Assembly: GCF_012844345.1 (NCBI RefSeq)
Contig: NZ_CP051625.1
Span: 3,100,001 to 3,164,000 of the forward strand
Source: Pseudomonas sp. gcc21
GTDB lineage: Bacteria > Pseudomonadota > Gammaproteobacteria > Pseudomonadales > Pseudomonadaceae
DNA: 64,000 bases
Reading direction: 5' to 3'
Position 1 is the first letter of the stretch. Each line of letters opens with the position of its first letter. Made by a program: the position numbers and the translations under genes. The notes under the pieces are model-generated. The model was not told where the DNA came from. It did no database searches and saw nothing but the letters and a program-made list of their open reading frames with translations. Of this stretch, positions 44,222 through 53,088 are shown piece after piece.

Positions 44222-45235
44222 CTACCTCTCACTAGTGAGGGGCGGCAGCGCATCAAGCGGTGAGCGCACTCCGGCACCGCCAACTTTCAGCACATGCGTG
44301 TAAATCATCGTCGTAGAGACGTCGGAATGGCCGAGCAGATCCTGCACGGTTCGAATGTCGTAACCGCTGCGGAGCAAGGCCGTCGCGAACGAGTGGCGGA
44401 GGGTGTGCGGTGTGGCGGGCTTCGTGATGCCTGCTTGTTCTACGGCACGTTTGAAGGCGCGCTGAAAGGTCTGGTCATACATGTGATGGCGACGCACGAC
44501 ACCGCTCCGTGGATCGGTCGAATGCGTGTGCTGCGCAAAAACCCAGAACCACGGCCAGGAATGCCCGGCGCGCGGATACTTCCGCTCAAGGGCGTCGGGA
44601 AGCGCAACGCCGCTGCGGCCCTCGGCCTGGTCCTTCAGCCACCATGCCCGTGCACGCGACAGCTGCTCGCGCAGGCTGGGTGCCAAGCTCTCGGGTAACA
44701 TCAAGGCCCGATCCTTGGAGCCCTTGCCCTCCCGCACGATGATCGTGCCGTGATCGAAATCCAGATCCTTGACCCGCAGTTGCAAACCCTCACTGATCCG
44801 CATGCCCGTTCCATACAGAAGCTGGGCGAACAAACGATGCTCGCCTTCCAGAAAACCGAGGATGCGAACCACTTCATCCGGGGTCAGCACCACCGGCAAG
44901 CGCCGCGACGGCCGAGGTCTTCCGATCTCCTGAAGCCAGGGCAGATCCGTGCACAGCACCTTGCCGTAGAAGAACAGCAAGGCCGCCAATGCCTGACGAT
45001 GCGTGGAGACCGAAACCTTGCGCTCGTTCGCCAGCCAGGACAGAAATGCCTCGACTTCGCTGCTGCCCAAGGTTGCCGGGTGACGCACACCGTGGAAACG
45101 GATGAAGGCACGAACCCAGTTGACATAAGCCTGTTCGGTTGGTAAGCTGTAATGCAAGTAGCGTATGCGCTCACGCAACTGGTCCAGAACCTTGACCGAA
45201 CGCAGCGGTGGTAACGGCGCAGTGGCGGTTTTCAT
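44222..45235 (-). CDS. intI1: Class 1 integron integrase
   Basis: Complete 337-aa IntI1, the tyrosine recombinase that inserts and excises cassettes at attI1 and attC. Catalytic residues lie in [17 protein letters not shown] (Arg), [17 protein letters not shown] (HxxR) and THVLKV with MIYTH (Tyr). The integron-specific extra domain ([20 protein letters not shown]) is present. Its coding region contains the cassette promoter Pc. LexA control of intI1 is typical of the class. Confidence 0.98.
   Translation of the reverse strand: MKTATAPLPPLRSVKVLDQLRERIRYLHYSLPTEQAYVNWVRAFIRFHGVRHPATLGSSEVEAFLSWLANERKVSVSTHRQALAALLFFYGKVLCTDLPWLQEIGRPRPSRRLPVVLTPDEVVRILGFLEGEHRLFAQLLYGTGMRISEGLQLRVKDLDFDHGTIIVREGKGSKDRALMLPESLAPSLREQLSRARAWWLKDQAEGRSGVALPDALERKYPRAGHSWPWFWVFAQHTHSTDPRSGVVRRHHMYDQTFQRAFKRAVEQAGITKPATPHTLRHSFATALLRSGYDIRTVQDLLGHSDVSTTMIYTHVLKVGGAGVRSPLDALPPLTSER
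45120..45148 (+). promoter_or_regulatory. Cassette promoter Pc (PcH2-type hybrid)
   Basis: TTGACA (45120-45125), 17-bp spacer, TAAGCT (45143-45148). This combines the strong -35 with the weak -10 and fits the PcH2 variant. The P2 site at 45239-45264 (TTGTTA, 14 bp, TACAGT) lacks the GGG insertion that makes it active. Confidence 0.92.
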
Positions 45236-45327
45236 GGCTTGTTATGACTGTTTTTTTGTACAGTCTATGCCTCGGGCATCCAAGCAGCAAGCGCGTTACG
45301 CCGTGGGTCGATGTTTGATGTTATGGA

Positions 45328-45392
45328 GCAGCAACGATGTTACGCAGCAGCAACGATGTTACGCAGCAGGGCAGTCGCCCTAAAACAAAGTT
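45328..45392 (+). other. attI1 recombination site
   Basis: Contains the two direct repeats around GCAGCAACGATGTTACGCAG and ends GGGCAGTCGCCCTAAAACAA, AG|TT at 45390/45391, where the first cassette joins. Confidence 0.93.
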
Positions 45393-45606
45393 ATGTGCTT
45401 TCTCTAAAACTCACCAGGTTCACCAAAACTTTTTTCTAGCTGGCCGCATCGCTTATTTTGAATTAGCACCCTTTAAAATGCCATTTTGATGCCTTATCTT
45501 GGCTAAAACGGGGTGTTTTAAGTGTCTGTTTTTATTGGTTTTGTTTTTGTTGAGAACTTTCAGGTAAATGGTAGTCTTCAAATCAAATGTTTTTTGGAGC
45601 TACAGC

Positions 45607-46263
45607 ATGGAAAAATCAAAGCAATTATATAATCAAGTGAACTTCTCACATCAGGACTTGCAAGAACATATCTTTAGCAATTGTACTTTTATACATTGTA
45701 ATTTTAAGCGCTCAAACCTTCGAGATACACAGTTCATTAACTGTACTTTCATAGAGCAGGGGGCACTGGAAGGGTGCGATTTTTCTTATGCTGATCTTCG
45801 AGATGCTTCATTTAAAGATTGTCAGCTTTCAATGTCCCATTTTAAGGGGGCAAATTGCTTTGGTATTGAACTGAGAGATTGTGATCTTAAAGGGGCAAAT
45901 TTTAGCCAAGTTAGTTTTGTAAATCAGGTTTCGAATAAAATGTACTTTTGCTCTGCATACATAACAGGTTGTAACTTATCCTATGCCAATTTTGAGCAGC
46001 AGCTTATTGAAAAATGTGACCTGTTCGAAAATAGATGGATTGGTGCAAATCTTCGAGGCGCTTCATTTAAAGAATCAGATTTAAGTCGTGGCGTTTTTTC
46101 AGAAGACTGCTGGGAACAGTTTAGAGTACAAGGCTGTGATTTAAGTCATTCAGAGCTTTATGGTTTAGATCCTCGAAAGATTGATCTTACAGGTGTAAAA
46201 ATATGCTCGTGGCAACAGGAGCAGTTACTGGAGCAATTAGGGGTAATCATTGTTCCTGACTAA
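45607..46263 (+). CDS. qnrVC: QnrVC-family quinolone-resistance pentapeptide protein
   Basis: A 218-aa right-handed beta-helix protein that binds gyrase and topoisomerase IV and protects them from quinolones. Pentapeptide repeats run throughout (FSNCTFIHCNFKRSNLRDT, ADLRDASFKDC, NLRGASFKESDLSRG). ATG 45607 gives the standard length; the frame extends upstream to 45568 without a better start. Sequence is very close to QnrVC1-group alleles (differences such as KDC and QQLIEK); exact allele not assigned. Two hundred bases of untranslated leader precede it in the cassette, which could hold a promoter. Confidence 0.95.
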   Translation: MEKSKQLYNQVNFSHQDLQEHIFSNCTFIHCNFKRSNLRDTQFINCTFIEQGALEGCDFSYADLRDASFKDCQLSMSHFKGANCFGIELRDCDLKGANFSQVSFVNQVSNKMYFCSAYITGCNLSYANFEQQLIEKCDLFENRWIGANLRGASFKESDLSRGVFSEDCWEQFRVQGCDLSHSELYGLDPRKIDLTGVKICSWQQEQLLEQLGVIIVPD

Positions 46264-46510
46264 GCGCAAGATTCGGCTACGCACATAACAAAGCGTTTAA
46301 GACAGATTCGCAACGCTGGGCATTTTCGGTTTGCTTTGAATTTAGTGTTTACGGCACAATGGTTTAGGTTGGGTGGCATGTTGCTCACTACTTAACGCGG
46401 CGTTAGATGTAATTAACCGGAAAGTTGCGCACGAATAATTTTTTTCTTCAAGACTACAACTTTAAGAGAAAAGAACACATAATCCCTTCGAATCATATTG
46501 GAGGCGGATC

Positions 46511-46843
46511 ATGAAAAGCTGGTTATTTCTTACTGTTGCAATTCTTGGAGAGGTAGTTGCAACATCTGCATTAAAGTCCAGTGAAGGTTTTACGAAGCTC
46601 GTACCATCTTTCATCGTAATTGTTGGCTATGGAATTGCATTTTATTTCCTTTCATTGGTCTTGAAGTCTATTCCTATAGGGGTGGCCTATGCAGTTTGGT
46701 CTGGCCTTGGCGTAGTATTAGTCACTGCTGTTGCATGGGGGCTTTACGGGCAAAAAATTGATGCATGGGGTTTCGTGGGTATTAGTTTAATAGTTTGCGG
46801 TGTATTGGTTTTAAATTTGCTTTCTAAAGCAAGCGTTCATTAA
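46511..46843 (+). CDS. qac: SMR-family quaternary ammonium exporter (Qac cassette)
   Basis: 110-aa four-TM small multidrug resistance protein. The conserved Glu is in [20 protein letters not shown]; other landmarks are [18 protein letters not shown] and [17 protein letters not shown]. The ending [13 protein letters not shown] is intact, unlike qacEdelta1 downstream. It belongs to the QacE/F/G/H/L group; I do not assign the letter. Confidence 0.92.
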   Translation: MKSWLFLTVAILGEVVATSALKSSEGFTKLVPSFIVIVGYGIAFYFLSLVLKSIPIGVAYAVWSGLGVVLVTAVAWGLYGQKIDAWGFVGISLIVCGVLVLNLLSKASVH

Positions 46844-46985
46844 GTGGCACTGGCATCTAACAATCGGCAGCAGGCGGTCAGCCTACACTACGCGGTTTTG
46901 TGTTACTCGCTGCGCTCAAACATTAACACAAAACCGCTCCGTTACGGCTGCCGCTGTGCCGGGCGTTAACCTCTGAGGAAGAATT

Positions 46986-47459
46986 GTGAAACTATCACTA
47001 ATGGTAGCTATATCGAAGAATGGAGTTATCGGGAATGGCCCTGATATTCCATGGAGTGCCAAAGGTGAACAGCTCCTGTTTAAAGCTATTACCTATAACC
47101 AATGGCTGTTGGTTGGACGCAAGACTTTTGAATCAATGGGAGCATTACCCAACCGAAAGTATGCGGTCGTAACACGTTCAAGTTTTACATCTGACAATGA
47201 GAACGTAGTGATCTTTCCATCAATTAAAGATGCTTTAACCAACCTAAAGAAAATAACGGATCATGTCATTGTTTCAGGTGGTGGGGAGATATACAAAAGC
47301 CTGATCGATCAAGTAGATACACTACATATATCTACAATAGACATCGAGCCGGAAGGTGATGTTTACTTTCCTGAAATCCCCAGCAATTTTAGGCCAGTTT
47401 TTACCCAAGACTTCGCCTCTAACATAAATTATAGTTACCAAATCTGGCAAAAGGGTTAA
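46986..47459 (+). CDS. dfrA1: Trimethoprim-resistant dihydrofolate reductase DfrA1
   Basis: 157-aa NADPH-dependent DHFR insensitive to trimethoprim. GTG start ([20 protein letters not shown]) is the known dfrA1 start. Landmarks: [56 protein letters not shown] Val at NENVVIF where I recall Leu suggests a minor variant. Its attC is the usual dfrA1 type. Confidence 0.95.
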   Translation: MKLSLMVAISKNGVIGNGPDIPWSAKGEQLLFKAITYNQWLLVGRKTFESMGALPNRKYAVVTRSSFTSDNENVVIFPSIKDALTNLKKITDHVIVSGGGEIYKSLIDQVDTLHISTIDIEPEGDVYFPEIPSNFRPVFTQDFASNINYSYQIWQKG

Positions 47460-47567
47460 CAAGTGGCAGCAACGGATTCGCAAACCTGTCACGCCTTTTG
47501 TACCAAAAGCCGCGCCAGGTTTGCGATCCGCTGTGCCAGGCGTTAGGCAGCACAGAGCGACCATTTC

Positions 47568-48122
47568 ATGTCCGCGAGCACCCCCCCCATAACTCTTCGC
47601 CTCATGACCGAGCGCGACCTGCCGATGCTCCATGATTGGCTCAACCGGCCGCACATCGTTGAGTGGTGGGGTGGTGACGAAGAGCGACCGACTCTTGATG
47701 AAGTGCTGGAACACTACCTGCCCAGAGCGATGGCGGAAGAGTCCGTAACACCGTACATCGCAATGCTGGGCGAGGAACCGATCGGCTATGCTCAGTCGTA
47801 CGTCGCGCTCGGAAGCGGTGATGGCTGGTGGGAAGATGAAACTGATCCAGGAGTGCGAGGAATAGACCAGTCTCTGGCTGACCCGACACAGTTGAACAAA
47901 GGCCTAGGAACAAGGCTTGTCCGCGCTCTCGTTGAACTACTGTTCTCGGACCCCACCGTGACGAAGATTCAGACCGACCCGACTCCGAACAACCATCGAG
48001 CCATACGCTGCTATGAGAAGGCAGGATTCGTGCGGGAGAAGATCATCACCACGCCTGACGGGCCGGCGGTTTACATGGTTCAAACACGACAAGCCTTCGA
48101 GAGAAAGCGCGGTGTTTCCTAA
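47568..48122 (+). CDS. aac(6')-II: Aminoglycoside 6'-N-acetyltransferase, AAC(6')-II type
   Basis: A 184-aa GNAT enzyme acetylating gentamicin, tobramycin and relatives. Acetyl-CoA-binding motif [19 protein letters not shown]. The C-terminal half ([50 protein letters not shown]) fits AAC(6')-IIa rather than AAC(6')-Ib. The positions altered in the -Ib-cr form are not changed here. Substrates are inferred from the subclass. Confidence 0.9.
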   Translation: MSASTPPITLRLMTERDLPMLHDWLNRPHIVEWWGGDEERPTLDEVLEHYLPRAMAEESVTPYIAMLGEEPIGYAQSYVALGSGDGWWEDETDPGVRGIDQSLADPTQLNKGLGTRLVRALVELLFSDPTVTKIQTDPTPNNHRAIRCYEKAGFVREKIITTPDGPAVYMVQTRQAFERKRGVS

Positions 48123-48200
48123 CAACTCATTCAAGCCGACGCCGCTTCGCGGCGCGGCTTAATTCAGGTGTTAGGCGGCAAACCAACCAGCGGCGCAACT

Positions 48201-48419
48201 GTGATAAGAGCCTTGCTCACACTCATCGCATTCCTCGTCACCTTGCCGGTGATCGGCGTCATGACATTCTTTGCTGTCATCTTCTTGGCTGGCCCGCACG
48301 GCGGCGTCCTACCTCAATGGACAGAGCCAGTAGTCCTCATTCTCGGCTGGTCGGTGGTGATAGTCTTTCCCACCCTCGTTGCCCGCAAAGTTTGGCTACG
48401 AACTGGCAAGGCCAAATAG
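48201..48419 (+). CDS. Small membrane protein in an unnamed gene cassette
   Basis: A roughly 72-aa hydrophobic protein ([53 protein letters not shown]) with two to three TM helices. GTG 48201 is suggested as the start because the frame's ATG at 48168 lies in the previous attC site. The cassette has its own long attC (48506-48613). Function unknown; not a recognised resistance gene. Confidence 0.6.
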   Translation: MIRALLTLIAFLVTLPVIGVMTFFAVIFLAGPHGGVLPQWTEPVVLILGWSVVIVFPTLVARKVWLRTGKAK

Positions 48420-48679
48420 ATGTCTTCTGGCAGCTTCGGCGTCAACTTCAGCTACATTGTCGCCACTGGCGGCAGCACGAGCATTGGCATTTCTGGCACT
48501 TGCCGCCTAACAATTCGTTCAAGCCGAACTTGCTTCGTTCCACCAAAGCCATGGCAGAAAGAGCTTGCCATGGCTTTGGCTCCACTACGCAAGTCGGCTT
48601 AACTCAGGCGTTAGCCATATTATGGAGCCTCATGCTTTTATATAAAATGTGTGACAATCAAAATTATGGGGTTACTTAC

Positions 48680-49546
48680 ATGAAGTTTTTATTGGTATTT
48701 TCGCTTTTAATACCATCCGTGGTTTTTGCAAGTAGTTCAAAGTTTCGGCAAGTTGAACAAGACGTTAAGGCAATTGAAGTTTCTCTTTCTGCTCGTATAG
48801 GTGTTTCCGTTCTTGATACTCAAAATGGAGAATACTGGGATTACAATGGCAATCAGCGCTTCCCGTTGACAAGTACTTTTAAAACAATAGCTTGCGCTAA
48901 ATTACTATATGATGCTGAGCAAGGAAAAGTTAATCCCAATAGTACAGTCGAGATTAAGAAAGCAGATCTTGTGACCTATTCCCCTGTAATAGAAAAGCAA
49001 GTAGGGCAGGCAATCACACTCGATGATGCGTGCTTCGCAACTATGACTACAAGTGATAATACTGCGGCAAATATCATCCTAAGTGCTGTAGGTGGCTCCA
49101 AAGGCGTTACTGATTTTTTAAGACAAATTGGGGACAAAGAGACTCGTCTAGACCGTATTGAGCCTGATTTAAATGAAGGTAAGCTCGGTGATTTGAGGGA
49201 TACGACAACTCCTAAGGCAATAGCCAGTACTTTGAATAAATTTTTATTTGGTTCAGCGCTATCTGAAATGAACAAAAAAAAATTAGAGTCTTGGATGGTG
49301 AACAATCAAGTCACTGGTAATTTACTACGTTCAGTATTGCCGGCGGGATGGAACATTGCGGATCGTTCAGGTGCTGGCGGATTTGGTGCTCGGAGTATTA
49401 CAGCAGTTGTGTGGAGTGAGCATCAAGCCCCAATTATTGTGAGCATCTATCTAGCTCAAACACAGGCTTCAATGGCAGAGCGAAATGATGCGATTGTTAA
49501 AATTGGTCGTTCAATTTTTGACGTTTATACATCACAGTCGCGCTGA
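48680..49546 (+). CDS. blaCARB: CARB/PSE-type class A carbenicillinase
   Basis: 288-aa beta-lactamase with signal peptide ([20 protein letters not shown]). Active-site motifs are STFK (Ser70), SDN, the omega-loop Glu in [12 protein letters not shown] and RSG in [12 protein letters not shown], where Arg replaces Lys of KTG, typical of carbenicillinases. Close to CARB-2/PSE-1, with several differences ([31 protein letters not shown]), so it is another CARB allele. ATG 48680 is chosen to fit the signal peptide; the long frame upstream crosses the previous attC. Confidence 0.94.
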   Translation: MKFLLVFSLLIPSVVFASSSKFRQVEQDVKAIEVSLSARIGVSVLDTQNGEYWDYNGNQRFPLTSTFKTIACAKLLYDAEQGKVNPNSTVEIKKADLVTYSPVIEKQVGQAITLDDACFATMTTSDNTAANIILSAVGGSKGVTDFLRQIGDKETRLDRIEPDLNEGKLGDLRDTTTPKAIASTLNKFLFGSALSEMNKKKLESWMVNNQVTGNLLRSVLPAGWNIADRSGAGGFGARSITAVVWSEHQAPIIVSIYLAQTQASMAERNDAIVKIGRSIFDVYTSQSR

Positions 49547-49663
49547 TAAGGCTAACAAGGCCATCAAGTTGACGGCTTTTCCGTCGCTTGTTTTGTGGCT
49601 TAACGCTACGCTACCACAAAACAATCAACTACAAAGCCGCAACTTATGGCGGCGTTAAACATC

Positions 49664-50455
49664 ATGAGGGAAGCGGTGATCGCCGAAGTATCGACTCAAC
49701 TATCAGAGGTAGTTGGCGTCATCGAGCGCCATCTCGAACCGACGTTGCTGGCCGTACATTTGTACGGCTCCGCAGTGGATGGCGGCCTGAAGCCACACAG
49801 TGATATTGATTTGCTGGTTACGGTGACCGTAAGGCTTGATGAAACAACGCGGCGAGCTTTGATCAACGACCTTTTGGAAACTTCGGCTTCCCCTGGAGAG
49901 AGCGAGATTCTCCGCGCTGTAGAAGTCACCATTGTTGTGCACGACGACATCATTCCGTGGCGTTATCCAGCTAAGCGCGAACTGCAATTTGGAGAATGGC
50001 AGCGCAATGACATTCTTGCAGGTATCTTCGAGCCAGCCACGATCGACATTGATCTGGCTATCTTGCTGACAAAAGCAAGAGAACATAGCGTTGCCTTGGT
50101 AGGTCCAGCGGCGGAGGAACTCTTTGATCCGGTTCCTGAACAGGATCTATTTGAGGCGCTAAATGAAACCTTAACGCTATGGAACTCGCCGCCCGACTGG
50201 GCTGGCGATGAGCGAAATGTAGTGCTTACGTTGTCCCGCATTTGGTACAGCGCAGTAACCGGCAAAATCGCGCCGAAGGATGTCGCTGCCGACTGGGCAA
50301 TGGAGCGCCTGCCGGCCCAGTATCAGCCCGTCATACTTGAAGCTAGACAGGCTTATCTTGGACAAGAAGAAGATCGCTTGGCCTCCCGCGCAGATCAGTT
50401 GGAAGAATTTGTTCACTACGTGAAAGGCGAGATCACCAAGGTAGTCGGCAAATAA
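49664..50455 (+). CDS. aadA1: Aminoglycoside nucleotidyltransferase ANT(3'')-Ia (AadA1)
   Basis: 263 aa; adenylylates streptomycin and spectinomycin. Nucleotidyltransferase motif YGSAVDGGLKPHSDIDLLV with the two catalytic Asp. Reads as AadA1 throughout. ATG 49664 gives MREAVIAEVS, the usual start. Last cassette before the 3' conserved segment. Confidence 0.97.
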   Translation: MREAVIAEVSTQLSEVVGVIERHLEPTLLAVHLYGSAVDGGLKPHSDIDLLVTVTVRLDETTRRALINDLLETSASPGESEILRAVEVTIVVHDDIIPWRYPAKRELQFGEWQRNDILAGIFEPATIDIDLAILLTKAREHSVALVGPAAEELFDPVPEQDLFEALNETLTLWNSPPDWAGDERNVVLTLSRIWYSAVTGKIAPKDVAADWAMERLPAQYQPVILEARQAYLGQEEDRLASRADQLEEFVHYVKGEITKVVGK

Positions 50456-50618
50456 TGTCTAACAATTCGTTCAAGCCGACGCCGCTTCGCGGCGCGGCTT
50501 AACTCAAGCGTTAGATGCACTAAGCACATAATTGCTCACAGCCAAACTATCAGGTCAAGTCTGCTTTTATTATTTTTAAGCGTGCATAATAAGCCCTACA
50601 CAAATTGGGAGATATATC

Positions 50619-50966
50619 ATGAAAGGCTGGCTTTTTCTTGTTATCGCAATAGTTGGCGAAGTAATCGCAACATCCGCATTAAAATCTAGCGAGGGCTTTA
50701 CTAAGCTTGCCCCTTCCGCCGTTGTCATAATCGGTTATGGCATCGCATTTTATTTTCTTTCTCTGGTTCTGAAATCCATCCCTGTCGGTGTTGCTTATGC
50801 AGTCTGGTCGGGACTCGGCGTCGTCATAATTACAGCCATTGCCTGGTTGCTTCATGGGCAAAAGCTTGATGCGTGGGGCTTTGTAGGTATGGGGCTCATA
50901 ATTGCTGCCTTTTTGCTCGCCCGATCCCCATCGTGGAAGTCGCTGCGGAGGCCGACGCCATGGTGA
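50619..50966 (+). CDS. qacEdelta1: qacEdelta1, truncated SMR exporter of the 3'-CS
   Basis: 115 aa. The first three TM segments of QacE are intact ([20 protein letters not shown]), but the end is replaced by [20 protein letters not shown], the known fusion with the sul1 segment. It has weak activity at best. It overlaps sul1 by 7 bp. Confidence 0.98.
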   Translation: MKGWLFLVIAIVGEVIATSALKSSEGFTKLAPSAVVIIGYGIAFYFLSLVLKSIPVGVAYAVWSGLGVVIITAIAWLLHGQKLDAWGFVGMGLIIAAFLLARSPSWKSLRRPTPW

Positions 50967-51799
50967 CGGTGTTCGGCATTCTGAATCTCACCGAGGACTC
51001 CTTCTTCGATGAGAGCCGGCGGCTAGACCCCGCCGGCGCTGTCACCGCGGCGATCGAAATGCTGCGAGTCGGATCAGACGTCGTGGATGTCGGACCGGCC
51101 GCCAGCCATCCGGACGCGAGGCCTGTATCGCCGGCCGATGAGATCAGACGTATTGCGCCGCTCTTAGACGCCCTGTCCGATCAGATGCACCGTGTTTCAA
51201 TCGACAGCTTCCAACCGGAAACCCAGCGCTATGCGCTCAAGCGCGGCGTGGGCTACCTGAACGATATCCAAGGATTTCCTGACCCTGCGCTCTATCCCGA
51301 TATTGCTGAGGCGGACTGCAGGCTGGTGGTTATGCACTCAGCGCAGCGGGATGGCATCGCCACCCGCACCGGTCACCTTCGACCCGAAGACGCGCTCGAC
51401 GAGATTGTGCGGTTCTTCGAGGCGCGGGTTTCCGCCTTGCGACGGAGCGGGGTCGCTGCCGACCGGCTCATCCTCGATCCGGGGATGGGATTTTTCTTGA
51501 GCCCCGCACCGGAAACATCGCTGCACGTGCTGTCGAACCTTCAAAAGCTGAAGTCGGCGTTGGGGCTTCCGCTATTGGTCTCGGTGTCGCGGAAATCCTT
51601 CTTGGGCGCCACCGTTGGCCTTCCTGTAAAGGATCTGGGTCCAGCGAGCCTTGCGGCGGAACTTCACGCGATCGGCAATGGCGCTGACTACGTCCGCACC
51701 CACGCGCCTGGAGATCTGCGAAGCGCAATCACCTTCTCGGAAACCCTCGCGAAATTTCGCAGTCGCGACGCCAGAGACCGAGGGTTAGATCATGCCTAG
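50960..51799 (+). CDS. sul1: Sulfonamide-resistant dihydropteroate synthase
   Basis: 279-aa DHPS that discriminates against sulfonamides. Starts [20 protein letters not shown]; pterin- and PABA-site motifs [28 protein letters not shown] and [13 protein letters not shown]. Reads as standard Sul1. Confidence 0.99.
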   Translation: MVTVFGILNLTEDSFFDESRRLDPAGAVTAAIEMLRVGSDVVDVGPAASHPDARPVSPADEIRRIAPLLDALSDQMHRVSIDSFQPETQRYALKRGVGYLNDIQGFPDPALYPDIAEADCRLVVMHSAQRDGIATRTGHLRPEDALDEIVRFFEARVSALRRSGVAADRLILDPGMGFFLSPAPETSLHVLSNLQKLKSALGLPLLVSVSRKSFLGATVGLPVKDLGPASLAAELHAIGNGADYVRTHAPGDLRSAITFSETLAKFRSRDARDRGLDHA

Positions 51800-51926
51800 C
51801 ATTCACCTTCCGGCCGCCCGCTAGCGGACCCTGGTCAGGTTCCGCGAAGGTGGGCGCAGACATGCTGGGCTCGTCAGGATCAAACTGCACTATGAGGCGG
51901 CGGTTCATACCGCGCCAGGGGAGCGA

Positions 51927-52427
51927 ATGGACAGCGAGGAGCCTCCGAACGTTCGGGTCGCCTGCTCGGGTGATATCGACGAGGTTGTGCGGCTGATGCA
52001 CGACGCTGCGGCGTGGATGTCCGCCAAGGGAACGCCCGCCTGGGACGTCGCGCGGATCGACCGGACATTCGCGGAGACCTTCGTCCTGAGATCCGAGCTC
52101 CTAGTCGCGAGTTGCAGCGACGGCATCGTCGGCTGTTGCACCTTGTCGGCCGAGGATCCCGAGTTCTGGCCCGACGCCCTCAAGGGGGAGGCCGCATATC
52201 TGCACAAGCTCGCGGTGCGACGGACACATGCGGGCCGGGGTGTCAGCTCCGCGCTGATCGAGGCTTGCCGCCATGCCGCGCGAACGCAGGGGTGCGCCAA
52301 GCTGCGGCTCGACTGCCACCCGAACCTGCGTGGCCTATACGAGCGGCTCGGATTCACCCACGTCGACACTTTCAATCCCGGCTGGGATCCAACCTTCATC
52401 GCAGAACGCCTAGAACTCGAAATCTAA
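51927..52427 (+). CDS. orf5: orf5 GNAT acetyltransferase of the 3'-CS
   Basis: 166-aa GNAT protein always found after sul1 in the 3' conserved segment. Acetyl-CoA region LAVRRTHAGRGVSSALIEAC. Function unproven. The 3'-CS stops soon after, in what was orf6, and no tni genes follow. Confidence 0.95.
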   Translation: MDSEEPPNVRVACSGDIDEVVRLMHDAAAWMSAKGTPAWDVARIDRTFAETFVLRSELLVASCSDGIVGCCTLSAEDPEFWPDALKGEAAYLHKLAVRRTHAGRGVSSALIEACRHAARTQGCAKLRLDCHPNLRGLYERLGFTHVDTFNPGWDPTFIAERLELEI

Positions 52428-52613
52428 CGTCCGTTCGGGCATCGAGGTCCATGTCGGGGTGGGACGGGCCCGTGGCTTCAAGATCACTTGCAGTCCGACC
52501 GCGATGTCTTGGTTGCGCGAGAGGTTGTCGATATCCTCCACTTCCATCATCAACCCTGGATAATGCCGCCGCCGTCATCGCCGCCGACGCCCGTGCCGGG
52601 CTTTTCGGGCCTG

Positions 52614-52688
52614 TCAGGCTCGCTCGGCCGCCTCTGCGACTTCGCGCACCTTCGGAAAAATAATGACGTTGGTGCGGTGGGGTTCCAT
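52614..52688 (-). CDS. Possible 24-aa small ORF with strong ribosome site
   Basis: MEPHRTNVIIFPKVREVAEA, then AERA and stop. AGGAGGAACACT precedes the ATG. It follows the H-NS-like gene on the same strand. It may be the start of a gene cut off at the junction with the integron 3'-CS (about 52560). Confidence 0.3.
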   Translation of the reverse strand: MEPHRTNVIIFPKVREVAEAAERA

Positions 52689-52723
52689 AGTGTTCCTCCT
52701 GGCCTTACGGCCCGATCTTCAAT

Positions 52724-53011
52724 TCATGATACTTCCAGTTCTTCGAGCGAGTGCCCCTTGGCGAGCCATTCTTTGACCCATTTGGGCTTGCGCCCGCGTC
52801 CGTTCCATGTTTCCCATTGGTCGTCAGGATTACGATACTGACGTTCCTTGCTCGCAAGCTCGGCGATGTTTATTCCATGCGTGTTGGCAATTTCGAGAAT
52901 TTTCTTGCGGGCTTCCTGCCTCTCTTTGGCCTCTCGTTTCTTGAGTTCTGCGTCGATCTGGGCACGCTGTGCACGCAGCTCGTCGGCGCTCATGTTCTTG
53001 AGGTCATTCAC
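52724..53011 (-). CDS. H-NS-family nucleoid protein
   Basis: 95 aa. N-terminal oligomerisation coiled coil (MSADELRAQRAQIDAELKKR) and a C-terminal DNA-binding segment WNGRGRKPKWVKEWLAKG, the W-x-GRGRxPxW signature of H-NS/HvrA/Bph3 proteins. This type is not the MvaT/MvaU used by Pseudomonas chromosomes. Likely brought in from another proteobacterium with the transposon; it could silence AT-rich genes or modulate transposon cost (inference). Confidence 0.88.
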   Translation of the reverse strand: MNDLKNMSADELRAQRAQIDAELKKREAKERQEARKKILEIANTHGINIAELASKERQYRNPDDQWETWNGRGRKPKWVKEWLAKGHSLEELEVS

Positions 53012-53088
53012 TTTTCTACTCTCCTTCTACACTAGAATTGCGGATGGTCAGATTGCGACCGTATTGCTTGACAGCCTTCGGCCTTCCT

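Larger units (their letters stand above)
45391..50510 (+). other. Seven-cassette integron array with attC sites
   Basis: Cassette borders, read from the G|TTAG core sites: qnrVC 45391-46402; qac 46403-46965; dfrA1 46966-47542; aac(6')-II 47543-48170; small membrane ORF 48171-48610; blaCARB 48611-49654; aadA1 49655-50510. attC sites lie at about 46285-46405, 46856-46968, 47455-47545, 48118-48173, 48506-48613, 49551-49657 and 50457-50513. The aac and aadA1 attC sites share CAAGCCGACGCCGCTTCGCG. All cassettes face the same way and would be read from Pc, with falling expression along the array. qnrVC is often said to carry its own promoter. Confidence 0.9.

Noticed and set aside
45239..45264. Second integron promoter P2
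   Set aside because: Spacer is 14 bp with no GGG insertion, so it should be inactive.
45328..45392. CRISPR-like short direct repeats
   Set aside because: They are the two attI1 integrase-binding repeats; no spacers or cas genes are present anywhere.
47568..48122. aac(6')-Ib-cr (fluoroquinolone-acetylating form)
   Set aside because: The C-terminal half fits AAC(6')-II, and the residues changed in the cr variant are not changed.
52428..53088. tni genes of a complete Tn402 integron
   Set aside because: The 3' conserved segment ends in a broken orf6 near 52560 and is followed by an H-NS-like gene and the Tn3-family IS.
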